Positions 1 to 6,257 of a stretch of 15,353 bases of DNA are shown one piece after another. The translations under genes were made by a program, and so were the position numbers. The stretch's first letter is position 1. Every line of letters begins with the position of its first letter. Below the pieces are notes generated by a model that was not told the origin of the DNA, searched no databases, and was given only the letters and a program-made list of their open reading frames with translations. Source of the DNA: Actinobacteria bacterium UBA3028 (lineage in GTDB: Bacteria; Actinomycetota; Actinomycetes; Nanopelagicales; Nanopelagicaceae); contig DFDL01000074.1 of NCBI GenBank assembly GCA_002367715.1, positions 1-15,353 of the forward strand, read 5' to 3'.

Positions 1-144
1 CATTTAATTTATTCATTCTTGCTCGGAGATGAGCGGACACGTAAGACGCCACGGAAGGTTCACACCCTTGAGGATGATGACTGGAAGCCAGCGAAAGAAT
101 TAAAAAGCTGGCATCTTCATGAGAAATCACTAAGAGGGCGTTAA
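1..144 (+). CDS. DUF5318 family protein, C-terminal fragment
   Basis: The window opens inside a reading frame (frame 1) that runs 47 codons to TAA at 142-144. The visible residues begin HLIYSFLLGDERTRKTPRK and continue into an acidic TLEDDDW stretch. From memory, small actinobacterial DUF5318 proteins end with a Cys-pair/WNHL segment followed by a similar S-x-x-LGD-x-x-x-R tail, so only the tail after the Cys residues is visible here. Position supports the call: in M. tuberculosis the DUF5318 gene Rv0049 sits directly upstream of ponA1 (Rv0050), and here the next gene is ponA. The molecular function is unknown. The N-terminal part, with the putative metal-binding cysteines, lies outside the window, so the call rests on a short tail plus synteny. 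Confidence 0.6.
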   Translation, partial: HLIYSFLLGDERTRKTPRKVHTLEDDDWKPAKELKSWHLHEKSLRGR

Positions 145-149
145 CTTAT

Positions 150-185
150 GGGACAGTATTTAGTGACAGAAGGTAGCCTTTAGTT
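150..185 (+). promoter_or_regulatory. Predicted leaderless promoter of ponA
   Basis: TAGCCT at 174-179 fits the actinobacterial -10 pattern TANNNT and lies exactly 6 nt before the ATG at 186. GGGACA at 150-155 matches 4 of 6 -35 bases with an 18-bp spacer. There is no good Shine-Dalgarno sequence before this ATG. Together these suggest transcription starting at or next to the start codon. This is a prediction from spacing only. Confidence 0.45.
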
Positions 186-2159
186 ATGAAAATTCTGCGA
201 AAAAATCTACTTCGGTATGGGATTTTCGCTGGCGGAATTGGATTTATCCTTGCCGTCTTAGGTTTCACATTTGCCTACTTCACAATTGATATTCCAAGCA
301 CAAATTCCTTTGTAAATACTCAATCAACAATCGTCCAATATGCAGATGGTCAAGAAATTGGCAGACTTGGTTCAGAAAATCGTACTGTTGTTAAGTTAGC
401 AAGCATTCCTCTCTATGTACGACAAGCAGTTCTAGCAGCCGAGGATCGCAAGTTCTATACCCAGAGCGCAGTAAGTCCAGTGGGTATTGCAAGAGCTCTT
501 TTAAATAATTTAAAGACTGGAAATCTGAGCGGTCAGGGCGGATCGACAATAACTCAACAATATGCCAAGACCGCGTTTCTAACGCCCGAGCGAACAATTA
601 CAAGAAAAGTTAAAGAGCTAATTATCGCGATTAAATTACAGAACCAGATGTCAAAGGATCAAATTTTTGAAAGTTATCTAAACACAATCTACTTTGGTCG
701 TGGCACTTACGGAATTCAAACTGCATCTGAGATTTATTTTGGGAAGAGTGTTGGCAAATTAAATATCTCCGAGGCCGCAATTCTTGCAAGCATTCTGCGC
801 TCACCTGGCTATTACGATCCTTCTTATAGTGAAGAGAATGTAGATCGGCTAAAGGCACGTTGGCAGTATGTAATAGATGGAATGATCTCTGAGAACTGGT
901 TGACAGAAGAAGAGGCCGATAATTTAACTTATCCAACAATTAAAGAGCCAGTAACAGCCGGCGCCCTAGCAGGACCAAAGGGTTATGTAGTGTCCTGGGT
1001 AGTTCACGAGCTAGCAAAATTAGGATTTGAGGAAGCAGATTTACAGTCTGGCGGATATGTAATTAGAACTACGCTAGAGAAGAAGAATCAAGAAGCCGCA
1101 GTGAGGGCTATGGATTCGAGGGGCCCGAAAAATACTCCAGAAAGTTATCATCAAGCACTTGTCTCAATTCGAGCCGGTACTGGTGAAATTGTTGCGATGT
1201 ATGGTGGGAAGGATTATTTAGTTACACAGTTAAATGGCGCAACACAATCTATTACCCAAGCCGGATCAAGTTTTAAACCATTTGCACTTATCGCTGCGCT
1301 CGAACAAGGAATTCCACTAACTTCAGTCTGGGATGGCCAATCCCCGCAAGTATTTGATGATTATGGAAAACCTTACCCAGTCTTCAACTATGCCAATGAA
1401 CAAGAAGGTGAGATTAACTTATTAGCTGCAACTGCGCACTCAATAAATACCATCTTTGTTCCACTTGGGATCGCGGCAGGGCTAGATAACTTTGTTGATG
1501 TTGCAAGGCGAGCCGGGATTCCAAACACAATCGCGTTAATGCCGACCCCTTCAATCTCTTTAGGTGTGGCATCACCACATGTAATTGATATGGCATCTTC
1601 ATATGCGACCTTTGCTGGAAATGGAATTTATGCAAAACCATTTATCATCAAAGAAGTATTAGGTTCAAATAAAGGAATTCTTTATGAAGGCAAAATTGAA
1701 GCCCAACAATCTTTCCAACCAGATGTAATGGCAGATCTAACTTACGCACTTCGCCAAGTTACAAGTTATGGAACTGGAACTGCGGCATCAAGTGGAATTA
1801 AACGGCCAGTTGCAGGTAAGACCGGAACAACAACCGATAACGCATCTGCCTGGTTTAATGGCTACACGGCAGAATTCGCAACAACAGTTGCAATGTTTAG
1901 AGACGATGCAACGCAATCACTAAATGGAATTGGTGGTAATTACGCATTCACCGGGGGCTCTTTCCCGGCGCAAGTTTGGAATAAATACACAAAGTTGGCG
2001 CAGAAAGGAATGCCAAAGACCCCATTCCCAAAACCGGCAAATATTGGCGGGACCGAGCCGATCTCTTATATTGAGGCAGTACCAACCCTTGATCCAGAGC
2101 TTGCTGGTAAGTATGAATCTGGCGCCACAAAGAAGAAGAAACTGGCTAACCGGGGTTAA
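186..2159 (+). CDS. ponA: Bifunctional class A penicillin-binding protein (glycosyltransferase/transpeptidase)
   Basis: This membrane-anchored enzyme polymerises lipid II into glycan strands and cross-links the stem peptides outside the membrane. Residues about 12-32 form one membrane segment. The GT51 domain (about 62-235) shows EDRKFY with catalytic Glu86, GQGGSTITQQ at 116-125, and KDQIFESYLN with the second conserved Glu at 162. The transpeptidase domain (about 325-600) has the three penicillin-binding motifs: nucleophile Ser361 in SSFK, SIN at 419-421 and KTG at 545-547. The C-terminus is short and lysine-rich (KKKK near 649-652), and no PASTA domain follows. Its position between a DUF5318 gene and the rpsF operon matches ponA1 of M. 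tuberculosis. The start ATG has no ribosome binding site but has a -10-like hexamer 6 nt upstream, suggesting a leaderless message. Family assignment is very secure; the exact paralogue name is less so. Confidence 0.95.
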   Translation: MKILRKNLLRYGIFAGGIGFILAVLGFTFAYFTIDIPSTNSFVNTQSTIVQYADGQEIGRLGSENRTVVKLASIPLYVRQAVLAAEDRKFYTQSAVSPVGIARALLNNLKTGNLSGQGGSTITQQYAKTAFLTPERTITRKVKELIIAIKLQNQMSKDQIFESYLNTIYFGRGTYGIQTASEIYFGKSVGKLNISEAAILASILRSPGYYDPSYSEENVDRLKARWQYVIDGMISENWLTEEEADNLTYPTIKEPVTAGALAGPKGYVVSWVVHELAKLGFEEADLQSGGYVIRTTLEKKNQEAAVRAMDSRGPKNTPESYHQALVSIRAGTGEIVAMYGGKDYLVTQLNGATQSITQAGSSFKPFALIAALEQGIPLTSVWDGQSPQVFDDYGKPYPVFNYANEQEGEINLLAATAHSINTIFVPLGIAAGLDNFVDVARRAGIPNTIALMPTPSISLGVASPHVIDMASSYATFAGNGIYAKPFIIKEVLGSNKGILYEGKIEAQQSFQPDVMADLTYALRQVTSYGTGTAASSGIKRPVAGKTGTTTDNASAWFNGYTAEFATTVAMFRDDATQSLNGIGGNYAFTGGSFPAQVWNKYTKLAQKGMPKTPFPKPANIGGTEPISYIEAVPTLDPELAGKYESGATKKKKLANRG

Positions 2160-2234
2160 ATCCATCCCTAAATTCAGTTCAACCCACAGCAAAATAGCGC
2201 CCACAAAGGCTTGAATTTTTATCTGGCCTCAGTC

Positions 2235-2252
2235 AGGGTTACCCTTAGCCTT
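2235..2252 (+). promoter_or_regulatory. Candidate -10 region for the rpsF operon, overlapping a palindrome
   Basis: TACCCT at 2240-2245 fits TANNNT and would place transcription start near 2251-2253, just where the folded leader begins. It is embedded in a perfect palindrome, AGGGT-T-ACCCT at 2235-2245. No convincing -35 is seen at 17-18 bp. TTGAAT at 2211 is too far away. Confidence 0.35.
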
Positions 2253-2350
2253 CCTTCATCGAAGCCACACCCGTGGTTTTTGCGAAGGAGCATTAACCCT
2301 CCTGCCGCGGAAATTCCGTGGCCGCTTTAGTCCAGAGGAGGTGGGGTTAG
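2253..2350 (+). promoter_or_regulatory. Structured rpsF mRNA leader, candidate S6:S18 autoregulatory element
   Basis: Two folded units can be drawn by hand. The first closes CCTTC (2253-2257) with GAAGG (2284-2288) around an inner stem, AAGCCAC (2262-2268) with GTGGTTT (2273-2279), loop ACCC. The second pairs AACCC (2295-2299) with GGGTT (2344-2348) and TCCT (2300-2303) with AGGA (2336-2339). Inside it is a hairpin CCGCGG (2305-2310), loop AAATT, CCGTGG (2316-2321), followed by an unpaired CCG (2322-2324). The outer stem would mask the Shine-Dalgarno region around 2334-2346. Many bacterial rpsF leaders carry a hairpin with a bulged CCG that binds the S6:S18 complex and shuts down translation. 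This element has the right place, a CCG and the right logic, but it was not matched against the covariance model. Confidence 0.5.
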
Positions 2351-2353
2351 CTT

Positions 2354-2638
2354 ATGCGTAGATATGAAATCATGGTCATTCTTGATCCTGAATTAGAAGA
2401 ACGCACAGTCGCACCAAGTCTTGAGACATACCTCAAGATAATCAAAGAGAGCGGTGGCACTGTCGACAAGCTCGACATTTGGGGCCGTCGTCGTATGTCC
2501 TTCGAAATAAATAAAAAACCAGAAGGAATTTACGCAGTCGTTGATATGCACTGTGGTCCGGATGCGATTAAAGAACTTGATCGCCAATTAAATTTGAATG
2601 AAGCAGTGCTTCGTACAAAAGTTGTCCGTCCAGAATAA
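2354..2638 (+). CDS. rpsF: 30S ribosomal protein S6
   Basis: The 94-residue product is normal length for S6. It begins MRRYEIMVILDPELEE, the first beta strand of the ferredoxin-like S6 fold. It continues through GGTVDKLDIWGRRRMSFEI and the YAVVDM strand to the VLRTKVVRPE end. S6 binds the platform of the 30S subunit as a heterodimer with S18, whose gene lies two positions downstream. It is first in the rpsF-ssb-rpsR-rplI series, the order seen in many bacteria. A strong purine-rich site (AGAGGAGG, 2334-2341) precedes the ATG at a rather long spacing of 12 bases. That site can be paired inside the upstream leader, which would allow feedback control. Confidence 0.97.
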   Translation: MRRYEIMVILDPELEERTVAPSLETYLKIIKESGGTVDKLDIWGRRRMSFEINKKPEGIYAVVDMHCGPDAIKELDRQLNLNEAVLRTKVVRPE

Positions 2639-2684
2639 TTAAAAACTAAGAGCATCTAAAGTAGATAAGAGAAGAGAGAGAGAA

Positions 2685-3191
2685 ATGGCAGCAGGAGATA
2701 CAACAATCACAATGGTTGGAAATCTTGTAAACGACCCTGAATTACGCTTCACACCTTCCGGTGCTGCAGTTGCAAAGTTCACGGTTGCTTCAACTCCGCG
2801 TTACCTAGATAAGAACACAAATGAATGGAAAGATGGCGATAGCCTCTTTCTTGCTTGCAATATTTGGCGCCAAGCGGCAGAGAACGTTGCAGAATCACTT
2901 ACTCGCGGAATGCGCGTAATTGTCACTGGTCGTTTAAAGCAACGCTCATACGAAACCAAAGAGGGCGAAAAGCGCACTGTGTACGAAGTTGAAGTAGACG
3001 AAGTTGGTCCATCACTCCGCAATGCAACTGCAAAAGTCACTAAGACAACTCGCGCAGCGGGCGCTGCTGGTGGCAGTGGTTCATTTTCAACTCCTATTAC
3101 TGGAACTGCTTCAGCTGAGGACCCATGGTCTGCAGCTCCTGTCGGTGGCGGCTGGTCTTCAGCTGGCTCCGATGATCAACCTCCGTTCTAA
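2685..3191 (+). CDS. ssb: Single-stranded DNA-binding protein
   Basis: SSB coats and protects single-stranded DNA and recruits replication and repair proteins through its C-terminal tip. The 168-residue product has an OB-fold over about residues 1-110, with the characteristic GNLVNDPELRFTPSGAAVAKF segment near the start and an ERMRVIVTGRLKQRSYE-like strand (here TRGMRVIVTGRLKQRSYE). A flexible Gly/Ser/Ala/Pro linker follows, then the acidic tip DDQPPF, the canonical partner-binding motif. It sits between rpsF and rpsR and is probably cotranscribed with them. A purine run, GAGAAGAGAGAGAGAA at 2669-2684, lies directly before the ATG and probably serves as a diffuse ribosome-binding region. Confidence 0.97.
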   Translation: MAAGDTTITMVGNLVNDPELRFTPSGAAVAKFTVASTPRYLDKNTNEWKDGDSLFLACNIWRQAAENVAESLTRGMRVIVTGRLKQRSYETKEGEKRTVYEVEVDEVGPSLRNATAKVTKTTRAAGAAGGSGSFSTPITGTASAEDPWSAAPVGGGWSSAGSDDQPPF

Positions 3192-3217
3192 AAACCAATC
3201 CATGTAAATCAACCATT

Positions 3218-3235
3218 CCCGTCAGAATTGACGGG
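3218..3235 (+). other. Perfect 7-bp hairpin in the ssb-rpsR intergenic region
   Basis: CCCGTCA (3218-3224) and TGACGGG (3229-3235) are perfect inverted repeats around the tetraloop GAAT. There is no T-tract after it, so it is not a classical terminator. It could be an RNA processing or stabilising stem between ssb and rpsR, or a weak attenuator that sets the level of the downstream ribosomal genes. Function is inferred only. Confidence 0.5.
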
Positions 3236-3258
3236 GCATCCTAAAAAGGAGCACCACA

Positions 3259-3546
3259 GTGGGCGCAAGAAATAATAAGACGCTTAAGCCGAAGCCAAAG
3301 GTAAGCAAGATGTCGGCAGCAGCAATGAAGAAGTTTAAGAAGAAGCCATGCTCATTCTGTCGCGATAAGGCAACTTATATCGACTACAAGGACATCAACC
3401 TTCTCCGTAAGTACATCTCAGATCGCGGCAAGATCCGCGCTCGTCGAGTAACAGGTGCATGCACCCAACACCAACGTCAGATTGCTGCTGCGGTAAAGAA
3501 TTCCCGCGAAATGGCACTTCTGCCTTACACCTCAACTGCGCGATAA
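3259..3546 (+). CDS. rpsR: 30S ribosomal protein S18, probable zinc-binding (C+) form
   Basis: The 95-residue product contains the S18 core, with KKPCSFCRDK, the IDYKDINLLRKYISDRGKI helix region and the TGACTQHQRQ segment. Four potential zinc ligands are visible: Cys31, Cys34, Cys68 and His71. S18 proteins are known in cysteine-containing (C+) and cysteine-lacking (C-) versions, and this looks like the C+ type. A basic, lysine-rich N-terminal extension (residues 1-29) precedes the core. The start is GTG, with AAGGAG ending about 7 bases upstream, which supports this choice. S18 pairs with S6 on the 30S platform. The gene is followed closely by rplI, whose ribosome binding site overlaps this stop codon. 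Confidence 0.95.
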   Translation: MGARNNKTLKPKPKVSKMSAAAMKKFKKKPCSFCRDKATYIDYKDINLLRKYISDRGKIRARRVTGACTQHQRQIAAAVKNSREMALLPYTSTAR

Positions 3547-3558
3547 GGAGAGTAAATA

Positions 3559-4005
3559 ATGAAACTTATTCTTACTCGTGAAGTATCAGGCCTAGGCCAA
3601 GCTGGCGATGTTGTAACCGTTAAAGATGGTTTTGCTCGCAACTTTCTTCTACCTCGCGGAAACGCAATTGCTTGGAGCCTAGGTGGCGAAAAGCAGATTG
3701 AAGGAATCCGTCGCGCTCGTAGCGCTCGCGAAATTCGCGACCTCGACCATGCAAAAGAGATCAAAGCAGCCCTTGAAAAGGCAGAGATCGTTGTTAAGTC
3801 AAAGGTTGGCGCAACCGGAGTCCTATTTGGTTCAGTGACAGATAAAGACATAGTTGCAGGCATTAAAGCTGCAGCCGGTTTTGATATCGATCGCCACCAT
3901 ATAAAGGTTGCAGGACACATCAAGAAGATTGGTAAGTACACCGCGAAGGTTTCACTTCAAGGCCAAGTATCTGCCAACATCAACATCTCGGTAGAAGCTA
4001 TTTAA
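3559..4005 (+). CDS. rplI: 50S ribosomal protein L9
   Basis: L9 binds 23S rRNA at the base of the L1 stalk and helps frame maintenance. The 148-residue product is full length. The N-terminal RNA-binding domain reads MKLILTREVSGLGQAGDVV, then the signature VKDGFARNFLLPRG near residues 21-34. A long charged connecting helix (about 43-75) and a C-terminal domain ending in ISVEAI follow. AAGGAG at 3545-3550 overlaps the rpsR stop codon and lies 8 bases before the ATG, so translation is probably coupled. It is the last gene before a strong terminator, which closes this operon. Confidence 0.97.
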   Translation: MKLILTREVSGLGQAGDVVTVKDGFARNFLLPRGNAIAWSLGGEKQIEGIRRARSAREIRDLDHAKEIKAALEKAEIVVKSKVGATGVLFGSVTDKDIVAGIKAAAGFDIDRHHIKVAGHIKKIGKYTAKVSLQGQVSANINISVEAI

Positions 4006-4025
4006 TAGCTCTTCTCTCAAAGATA

Positions 4026-4066
4026 TAAGGAGCCCGCCTCGGTTGAGGCGGGCTCCTTAGTTTTCT
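4026..4066 (+). terminator. Strong intrinsic terminator after rplI
   Basis: A 15-bp perfect stem runs from T4026 to C4040 and pairs with G4045 to A4059, closing the tetraloop GGTT. The stem core is GGAGCCCGCCTC with its complement. It is followed by a T-rich run (TTTTCT at 4061-4066). This is the only textbook Rho-independent terminator in the window. Confidence 0.92.
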
Positions 4067-4122
4067 AAATCAACTGCTTCTTAAAGCTTTCTTAAATAAT
4101 GAGATTGAAATAAAAATATTTA
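4067..4122. other. AT-rich segment between the rplI terminator and the box array
   Basis: This stretch is strongly AT-rich, with runs such as TTCTTAAAGC, TTAAATAATG and AAATAAAAATATTTA. It directly abuts the DnaA-box-like array that starts at 4120. In replication origins an AT-rich unwinding element lies beside DnaA boxes. It could equally be ordinary promoter DNA. The rest of the 331-base gap, 4240-4336, holds an AT-rich tract (ACGTTAAATTAGTAATG near 4294-4310, probably the dnaB promoter) and the dnaB ribosome binding site. Confidence 0.35.
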
Positions 4123-4239
4123 CCCACAGCTTTTCCTGCAGAATTGAGCGTGTACGAGGGTTACCTCTCGAGGTTATCCACCTCTTATACACACCTTTTC
4201 CACCACCACCCACCCACTTCTCCACACGCTCACACACAC
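4120..4239 (+). repeat. Tandem 11-bp direct repeats of DnaA-box-like 9-mers upstream of dnaB
   Basis: Five 9-mers in the same orientation resemble the DnaA box TTATCCACA: TTACCCACA (4120), TTATCCACC (4174), TTATACACA (4185), TTTTCCACC (4196) and TTCTCCACA (4218). The last four sit at exact multiples of 11 bp (4174, 4185, 4196, 4218). The missing register, 4207-4217, holds a decayed CACCCACCCAC unit, and a further weak unit starts at 4229. TTATACACA fits TTATNCACA perfectly; the others differ by one or two bases from TTATCCACA. The + strand has no G from 4174 to 4227. A competing reading is a C-rich, G-poor rut site for Rho, or a degenerate simple repeat. Confidence 0.6.
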
Positions 4240-4336
4240 CAATTTTTAAGAACTTAACACTCAAGCCCCTAGCCTCATTAAATTACGTACAAGACGTTAA
4301 ATTAGTAATGTCAGTGGGCTTTGGGAGGCTTTGGCT

Positions 4337-5752
4337 ATGAGCATCGCAGAATTCCCTAACCGCGGAAATAGCAATTCCAATAATCGCACGCCCGCAACAA
4401 TCGAATTTGAACGCACCCCACCACAAGATTTAATTGCCGAGCAGGGCGTACTTGGTGGAATGTTATTAAGTAAAGAGTCGATTGCTGATGTTGTAGAGAT
4501 TATTCGCGAACGTGATTTTTATCGACCAGCACATGAACTTATCTACGATGCAATTTTAGATTTGTACGGTCGCGGCGAACCAGCTGATCCAGTAACTGTT
4601 GCAGCAGAGCTAACAAAGCGTGGCGATATCGCTCGCGCCGGCGGCGCTCCCTATCTACATACACTTATTAATTTGGTTCCAACCGCCGCTAATGCCGGCT
4701 ATTACGCAAAAATTGTCCGTGATCACGCAATCATGCGACGCCTCGTCGAAGCCGGAACAAAGATTGTTCAACTTGGGTACTCTGGCGAAGGTGAAGTCGA
4801 TGACGCTGTCGATCAAGCCTCTGCAGAAATTTTTCAAGTAACAGAGCACAGAACTACTGAGGATTACATACAACTATCCGAACTCCTACCCGCAGCGCTC
4901 GATGAAATCGAAGCAATCTCTAATGGCGTAAAGGGTGTAGGTGTTAAGACAGGATTTAAAGATCTCGACACTTTAACAAATGGATTACATCCTGGAAATA
5001 TGATTGTTCTTGCCGCCCGTCCTGCAGTTGGTAAATCAACACTTGGGCTCGATATTGCACGGCATGCATCAATTCATAACGGAGACCCCGCAGTTATCTT
5101 CTCGCTAGAAATGAGCCGTTCAGAAATTACTATGCGTATGCTCTCGGCAGAGGCTCGTGTTGCTCTAAATAATATTCGCTCCGGAGCACTTACAGATGAA
5201 GAGTGGGGCCGCCTTGCAAAGCGCATGGGTGAGATCTCCCAGGCACCGCTATTTATTGATGACTCCCCAAACCTCTCTCTTATGGAGATTCGCGCAAAGG
5301 CGAGAAGGCTTAAGCAACGCCACGGCCTTAAATTAATTGTCATCGATTATCTACAACTTATGACTGCAGGAAAACGTGTAGAGAACCGTCAGCAAGAGGT
5401 ATCTGAGTTCTCAAGAAATTTAAAGTTACTAGCAAAAGAGCTAGATGTACCTGTTATCGCGATCTCACAGTTAAACCGTTCACCTGAACAGCGCGCAGAT
5501 AAGAAGCCGATGCTCTCTGACTTACGTGAATCTGGTTCTATCGAACAAGATGCCGACGTAGTAATTCTTCTACATAGAGATGATATGTACGATGGTCAGA
5601 ATCGATCTGGTGAAGCAGATTTAATTATTGCTAAACATCGAAATGGCCCTACCCGTACTGTGACTGTCAGCGCACAACTACACTTCGCAAGATTTAGCGA
5701 TATGGCACCAAGTTATTCGCAGATCCCAGAAAGCTTTGTTAAAGATAATTAA
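4337..5752 (+). CDS. dnaB: Replicative DNA helicase DnaB
   Basis: DnaB is the hexameric 5'-3' helicase that unwinds the replication fork. I start it at ATG 4337 (471 residues) rather than TTG 4331, because GGGAGG at 4323-4328 is well spaced only for the ATG. The N-terminal domain (about 25-130) carries PQDLIAEQGVLGGML. After a linker, the RecA-like ATPase domain (about 195-460) shows Walker A ARPAVGKST (227-235), the catalytic-Glu segment FSLEM (255-259), Walker B LIVIDY ending in Asp337, the SQLNRSPEQR loop, and KHRNGPT containing the likely arginine finger. No intein is present, unlike some mycobacterial dnaB genes. It follows the rpsF-rplI block but is separated from it by a strong terminator and a repeat array, so it has its own promoter region. 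Its stop codon overlaps that of the convergent carbonic anhydrase gene. Confidence 0.97.
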   Translation: MSIAEFPNRGNSNSNNRTPATIEFERTPPQDLIAEQGVLGGMLLSKESIADVVEIIRERDFYRPAHELIYDAILDLYGRGEPADPVTVAAELTKRGDIARAGGAPYLHTLINLVPTAANAGYYAKIVRDHAIMRRLVEAGTKIVQLGYSGEGEVDDAVDQASAEIFQVTEHRTTEDYIQLSELLPAALDEIEAISNGVKGVGVKTGFKDLDTLTNGLHPGNMIVLAARPAVGKSTLGLDIARHASIHNGDPAVIFSLEMSRSEITMRMLSAEARVALNNIRSGALTDEEWGRLAKRMGEISQAPLFIDDSPNLSLMEIRAKARRLKQRHGLKLIVIDYLQLMTAGKRVENRQQEVSEFSRNLKLLAKELDVPVIAISQLNRSPEQRADKKPMLSDLRESGSIEQDADVVILLHRDDMYDGQNRSGEADLIIAKHRNGPTRTVTVSAQLHFARFSDMAPSYSQIPESFVKDN

Positions 5753-6243
5753 ATTACGGGCGTAAGTGTTCCGCTCTCAACATCAAAGACTGCACCCATT
5801 ACCTTGAGATTCTTTGCAAGTAGCGGGTAGCTCTCGATTCGTTGAATATCAGTAAGAAGTGCCTTCATCTGATCTTTTACAGTTCTAATTTCAATACCTC
5901 GGGTATCAATGCCAGACTTATCTAAAATCGCTGCGTGTATTTCGCGCTCTTCACCGCTGGCCATTTTGCAATCAGTGTGAGGCATTACCAAAACTCGGTT
6001 CACGCCTAAAAGATGCGTTGCAAGTACGAGCGTACGGAGCACATCCTCAGTCACACGAGCCCCAGCATTTCGCAAAATTTTTGCATCCCCTGCGTTCATG
6101 CCAACAATATGTAATGGATCTATTCGCGAATCCATACATGTGACGATTGCCAAGCCCTTCTTAGCTTCGCCACTTAAACCCTTTGATTTAAAAGAACTCG
6201 CGTATTCCTTATTGGCATCTAGCAGATCAGTAAAATTTTCCAT
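5749..6243 (-). CDS. Beta-class carbonic anhydrase
   Basis: The enzyme interconverts CO2 and bicarbonate, supplying bicarbonate to carboxylases in the cytoplasm. The 164-residue product has the beta-class zinc site: Cys36, Asp38 and Arg40 in CMDSR, plus His89 and Cys92 in HTDC. The Asp-Arg dyad is intact. The length and the motif spacing match the compact actinobacterial type represented by M. tuberculosis Rv1284. It lies 14 bases after the permease gene on the same strand and may share its transcript. TAAATT exactly 6 nt before its ATG suggests an additional promoter giving a leaderless mRNA. It converges on dnaB with a 4-base overlap in which both stop codons share TTAA. Confidence 0.93.
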   Translation of the reverse strand: MENFTDLLDANKEYASSFKSKGLSGEAKKGLAIVTCMDSRIDPLHIVGMNAGDAKILRNAGARVTEDVLRTLVLATHLLGVNRVLVMPHTDCKMASGEEREIHAAILDKSGIDTRGIEIRTVKDQMKALLTDIQRIESYPLLAKNLKVMGAVFDVESGTLTPVI

Positions 6244-6249
6244 GGCTGA

Positions 6250-6255
6250 AATTTA
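6250..6255 (-). promoter_or_regulatory. Predicted leaderless -10 element of the carbonic anhydrase gene
   Basis: On the minus strand TAAATT fits TANNNT and is followed by the six bases TCAGCC and then ATG. It lies between the permease stop codon and the carbonic anhydrase start. No -35 match is seen at the expected distance. Such a hexamer is common in AT-rich DNA by chance, so the call depends on the same spacing recurring at other genes in the window. Confidence 0.35.
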
Positions 6256-6257
6256 CC

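Noticed and set aside
148..183. An 11-codon open frame (ATG to TAG) just before ponA, as a possible regulatory upstream ORF
   Set aside because: No ribosome site, no attenuator-like hairpin, and it overlaps the predicted ponA promoter. Its frame is simply the continuation of the DUF5318 frame after its stop.
1924..2214. Open frames on both strands over the end of ponA (about 60-96 codons)
   Set aside because: They lie within a strong, well-conserved coding sequence in other frames, have no recognisable domain and no start signals.
2261..2281. AAGCCAC/GTGGTTT hairpin plus T run as an intrinsic terminator for ponA
   Set aside because: Stem is short and includes a G-U pair, and the T run is brief and overlaps the stem. 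A leader-RNA role fits better given its position after the likely rpsF promoter.
3525..3941. A 138-codon minus-strand frame opposite rplI
   Set aside because: Antisense shadow of a ribosomal protein gene, Arg/Ser/Pro-rich and without a recognisable fold.
4070..4264. A 64-codon minus-strand frame across the rplI-dnaB gap
   Set aside because: It is a by-product of the G-free plus-strand tract, which cannot produce many stops on the other strand. The translation is low-complexity (VGGGGKGV) with no domain.
4006..4336. The gap as the chromosomal origin outright
   Set aside because: Boxes and AT-rich DNA are present, but dnaA and dnaN are not in the window and actinobacterial origins are normally beside them. 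I keep it as a DnaA-box-like array, not an oriC call.
4337..5752. Intein in dnaB, as in some mycobacteria
   Set aside because: The helicase reads through uninterrupted at normal length, with intact Walker A and later motifs and no splicing motifs.
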